From NCBI GenBank assembly GCA_963693285.1, contig OY848926.1, positions 6,342,327-6,406,326 of the forward strand: 64,000 nucleotides of DNA. The letters are read 5' to 3'. This DNA is from Xestospongia muta. Lineage: Eukaryota; Porifera; Demospongiae; Haplosclerida; Petrosiidae. This document shows, one piece after another, positions 61,048 through 64,000 of the stretch; positions within the stretch are counted from its first letter, which is position 1; the number at the start of each line of letters is the position of its first letter. The position numbers were made by a program, and so were the translations under genes. The notes below the pieces were generated by a model. The model searched no databases. It was given only the letters and a program-made list of their open reading frames with translations, and had not been told where the DNA came from.

Positions 61048-61355
61048 TATTACAACTACAAAATATAATTAATAAAGGGTTAAATTTTGTTTTGCTCAAA
61101 TTTTTAGGTAAAGCTAATATATTGAAATTTACCTAAAAATGTGTAATTAATAACAAAACAAGAAACAGACTCTTCTTTTAATGGTAGTAGACGATCAGTT
61201 CTTCCTCCTTAGTTTCTCAACACAAATTATAGTATACGGAGTTCATTATTTTTATTGCACTTTCATTCCTGAACAAATTTCAGAATGTTTCAGTATACTT
61301 CCGTTTACGTAATAATACAGTTTGCAAAGGGTTAAATTAACCACTCTTCCAAGGA
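61048..61355. promoter_or_regulatory. WBP11/EXOC7 divergent promoter, shared module and inverted repeat
   Basis: Contains AGGGTTAAA at both ends (near 61077 and 61328), GTATACGGAG (61232-61241), CAAATTTCAGAATGTTTCAG (61274-61293) and TATACTTCCGTTTACG. A separate perfect 13-bp inverted repeat, ATTTTTAGGTAAA (61100-61112) against TTTACCTAAAAAT (61128-61140), lies nearer WBP11. Confidence 0.5.
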
Positions 61356-62492
61356 ATGGAGGCTGTCACTGCTCGAAAAAGACATATTGAGTCTCGATTA
61401 GAACAAGTAAGATAATGCTTTATATCCTCTTAAAGTTTTATTAATTATCAGGATGATGCCAAAATTAAGCAACTCTGTGACAGTCTTGGTCGCAGTCAAA
61501 AGTTAACTACAGACATGGTAAGATAATGATATCGTTAGTCTACTAATTACCAGGGCTTCTTATAGGTGGGTATTCTGGAGTCCTTTCAAGGACGTCTTAA
61601 TAAACTAGATAAAACTATCATGCCTGTCTATCAAAAAACAAAGCAACTCACTCAACTACAAGAGAGTTAGCCCCTATTTTATATCTCATTATTACATGTT
61701 TGCTCCACCCCTTACTAGATGTTGATCATACTCTGTCGGCTTTAGAACGTGTTATTGGATATCACCATATTGCTGATGAAGTGGAACCTAAACTGAGAGA
61801 AGGGTAAGCCCCTTCATTTATTGACACAATATTAATATATACTTTATTAGTCCCAAAGGTAATATTGAGGGATATTTAAAACTGTTGGACAAGTTACGTT
61901 CAGCAGTTGATTTTTTTAAACATAATAATCCTGCTAGTATGGAACTATCTCATGTGGTAAGACTAGTTTATCAAGTTAGCTAAACTTGTTTTGTTTTAGA
62001 ATACCTGTTTTGATCGAGGTATCGAACTGTTAGAAAAAGAATTTCGTGAACTTTTACGCCAACATTCACTACCTGTTCAGTTTTCTGTGTTACAGAAACT
62101 AGTTGATGAAGACACAGAAGAGGGTGTGGCTACTATCAAACATCTACCAGAAGATACTGTTAAAGATTTGAATACAATAGCTAAATATGTTGTAAACAGT
62201 GGTGACAATAGAACAGGTAATAGTAATATAATATGATAATAATTATATTAGATGTAGATCTATTATCTGGATATGCACAAATTCGATCTAATACTCTCGG
62301 ACGTACTCTTAATACTTACATGGAGAGCTCTGTATCTCGTAAACAGGCCTTTGCTCCCTGTATGTTGAGTACTATATTGTTGTAATGTTGTAATGTGTTA
62401 TAAATATTAATGTAGTTGCTGCTAAACCTTCTCCTGTTAAGAGACAAGGAACAAAAAAGAAAGAGTGAGTCCACCCAAACTTAATTAATAAA

Positions 62493-62529
<37 letters not shown>

Positions 62530-64000
62530 ATTGTTTTAGAGGAGCTGGTGATGCAAGAAGTAAAATTGGTAGGTGTGGTCTATATCTATTCATGATAGAA
62601 TATAATATTTTCTAGTTCAAGGTAAAATATCAACAACATCTCTTTTGGCTGGGGAAGTAGCTGGTAGTCCTGATGAATAGTAAGATGTCACATGACTATC
62701 ACATGACTATCATATGATTTTATTATAGTTTGGAAGGATGTTCCATTCTTGTCAAGTCCTCTATAATTTTATTGAGACTATTACAAGTTAGTGTGTATCT
62801 GTGGATACATAATAATGTCATTGCTTATATAGACAGAGTGGGCTCTCATGGAACATGTAGTCCCTCCTCGTCACCATGGTTACGTGTTTGGATTACTGAT
62901 TGCCTCACCTATTGATTATTTTGCAAGAAAAGGAGAGGTAACTTATTGTGATCATGTGATTGTTACCTGACTATCATGTGATAGGCTGTGTTACAACATG
63001 CTCAGCGACAATTATCTCGTCATGAATATTTAACAATAATCCCATTGTTAAATATAATTAAACAGATTCATCGTATTTTGCCGGAACACAATGCCTTACT
63101 ATTTGTAAGTTAATTGAAGTGGGTGTGGCTTATATCTCTCCTAGAATGCTACTTCAACTGGTGATGATACATTTCGAAAGATTCCTCACTTGCTTGAGGT
63201 GTTTGAAAAAATTGTGAGTATAGACTATTAGTCTACGCCCCCTCATTATAATTGTTTAGGCACAGAAAGGACTCCAGGACTATATTGTTTATATTAAAGT
63301 AATTAATATGTTAATTATTATTGTATTATTGTTTTGTGTTAGGGAGACTCTGAAAAGCATTCAAATTTGCCAAAAGATGGAACTGTTCATGAGTTAACTA
63401 GTACTGTACGTTGTTACAGTGGGTGTGGTCAATAAATGACCCCTCCTCTCTTTATAGACCATGTGGTTTTTAGAGCAGATGTTAGAATATTCTGATACAG
63501 TGGGTCAGCTTAATCCAATAGAGTGTATGTTATATACATGATAATTATTATCATTATGGACATAATATTAGTGAAAGATATTTCAGAAGATGAAGCTGTT
63601 GGACATTACATTGGTATGCATTTAATAATATATATATATATATATATACTGGTATATAATGTATCATGTGTATGTACTGGTATATAATGTATCATGTGTA
63701 TGTACTGGTATATAATGTATCATGTGAATGTACTGGTATATAATGCATCATGTGTGTGTACTGGTATACAATGTATGTGTATGTACTGGTATATAATGTA
63801 TGTGTATGTACTGGTATATAATGCATCATGTGTATGTACTGGTATATAATGTATGTGTATGTACTGGTATATAATGTATCATGTGAATGTACTGGTATAT
63901 AATGTATATGATGTATGTATTAATACATTCTAATGTATTTGACAGTACGAGTACTTGATGCTTTAACTCTTAATCTGGAACAAAAATCTCGTACATATGA
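61356..64000 (+). CDS. EXOC7: Exocyst complex component 7 (Exo70), truncated by the window end
   Basis: Exo70 tethers secretory vesicles by binding PI(4,5)P2 at the plasma membrane. The start is MEAVTARKRHIESRLEQ. It continues VGILESFQGRLNKLDKTIMP, VYQKTKQLTQLQES, DHTLSALERVIGYHHIADEV, then NTCFDRGIELLEKEFRELLR. Further exons include TVKDLNTIAKYV, YAQIRSNTLGRTLNTYMESS, TTMWFLEQMLEYSDTVGQL and VRVLDALTLNLEQKSRTY at the edge. The Exo70 order is clear and the C-terminal CorEx rods beyond 64,000 are missing. One late intron carries a minisatellite. Confidence 0.93.
62490..62526. repeat. (ATT)n microsatellite in an EXOC7 intron
   Basis: About twelve ATT units. Confidence 0.9.
63630..63930. repeat. 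Minisatellite in an EXOC7 intron
   Basis: About ten copies of a 24-34 bp unit, core TGTACTGGTATATAATGTAT with an optional CATGTG insert, preceded by a TA run. It expands an intron that would otherwise be about 50 nt. Confidence 0.95.

Noticed and set aside
63630..63930. CRISPR-like or centromeric satellite array
   Set aside because: An imperfect minisatellite confined to one EXOC7 intron; no spacers and too short for a satellite.

Overview
This window looks like nuclear DNA of an early-branching animal, most likely a demosponge (the style resembles Amphimedon; this is inference, no search was run). It is AT-rich. Genes are packed 20-300 bp apart and alternate strand, and almost every gene is cut by many tiny introns, often about 45-50 nt, with GT..AG ends. 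The gene set is animal: iRhom, MICAL-like, FoxJ1-like, mahogunin, MKK4 and MKK3/6, raptor. All coordinates of genes below run from start codon to stop codon and include introns.

Layout. 0-4.2 kb: 3' end of a WD40 gene, BUD31, RPS9, CPSF4, PDAP1. 4.3-7.6 kb: an ATAD5/Elg1 PCNA-unloader that carries an added CXXC zinc finger. 7.7-15.5 kb: a flavin-reductase-like enzyme, PGS1, a MICAL-like protein with a coding minisatellite, MRPL16. 15.6-17.2 kb: an arrestin-fold protein. 17.25-18.29 kb: a GC-rich, hairpin-forming repeat element in an otherwise gene-free gap. 18.3-28.1 kb: RPTOR, DCTN5, a small coiled-coil protein, SNRPC, SAMM50, SDHAF2. 28.2-36.8 kb: a tandem array of seven CD225/dispanin (IFITM-like) membrane-protein genes, four of them near-identical in recently duplicated 1.3-1.8 kb units and one decayed. 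36.9-41.0 kb: MKK4 and MKK3/6 kinases tail to tail, followed at 41.1 kb by an eighth CD225 gene. 41.8-50.6 kb: GALK1, iRhom, a FYVE-like/PH protein, STK19. 50.7-56.3 kb: a TEX47-like protein, MGRN1/RNF157 (with a tRNA-Arg-like sequence in an intron), ABAT. 56.5-64 kb: UBALD, FoxJ1-like, WBP11, and the 5' part of EXOC7, which runs off the end.

Most genes are housekeeping and do not form a pathway. Local themes are mitochondria (PGS1, MRPL16, SAMM50, SDHAF2, ABAT), mRNA processing (BUD31, CPSF4, SNRPC, WBP11) and stress kinase signalling (MKK4, MKK3/6).

The strongest leads are the CXXC-ATAD5 architecture, the expanded CD225 array, the hairpin-rich element with CpG-decayed relatives inside that array, and a sequence module shared by at least three divergent promoters.
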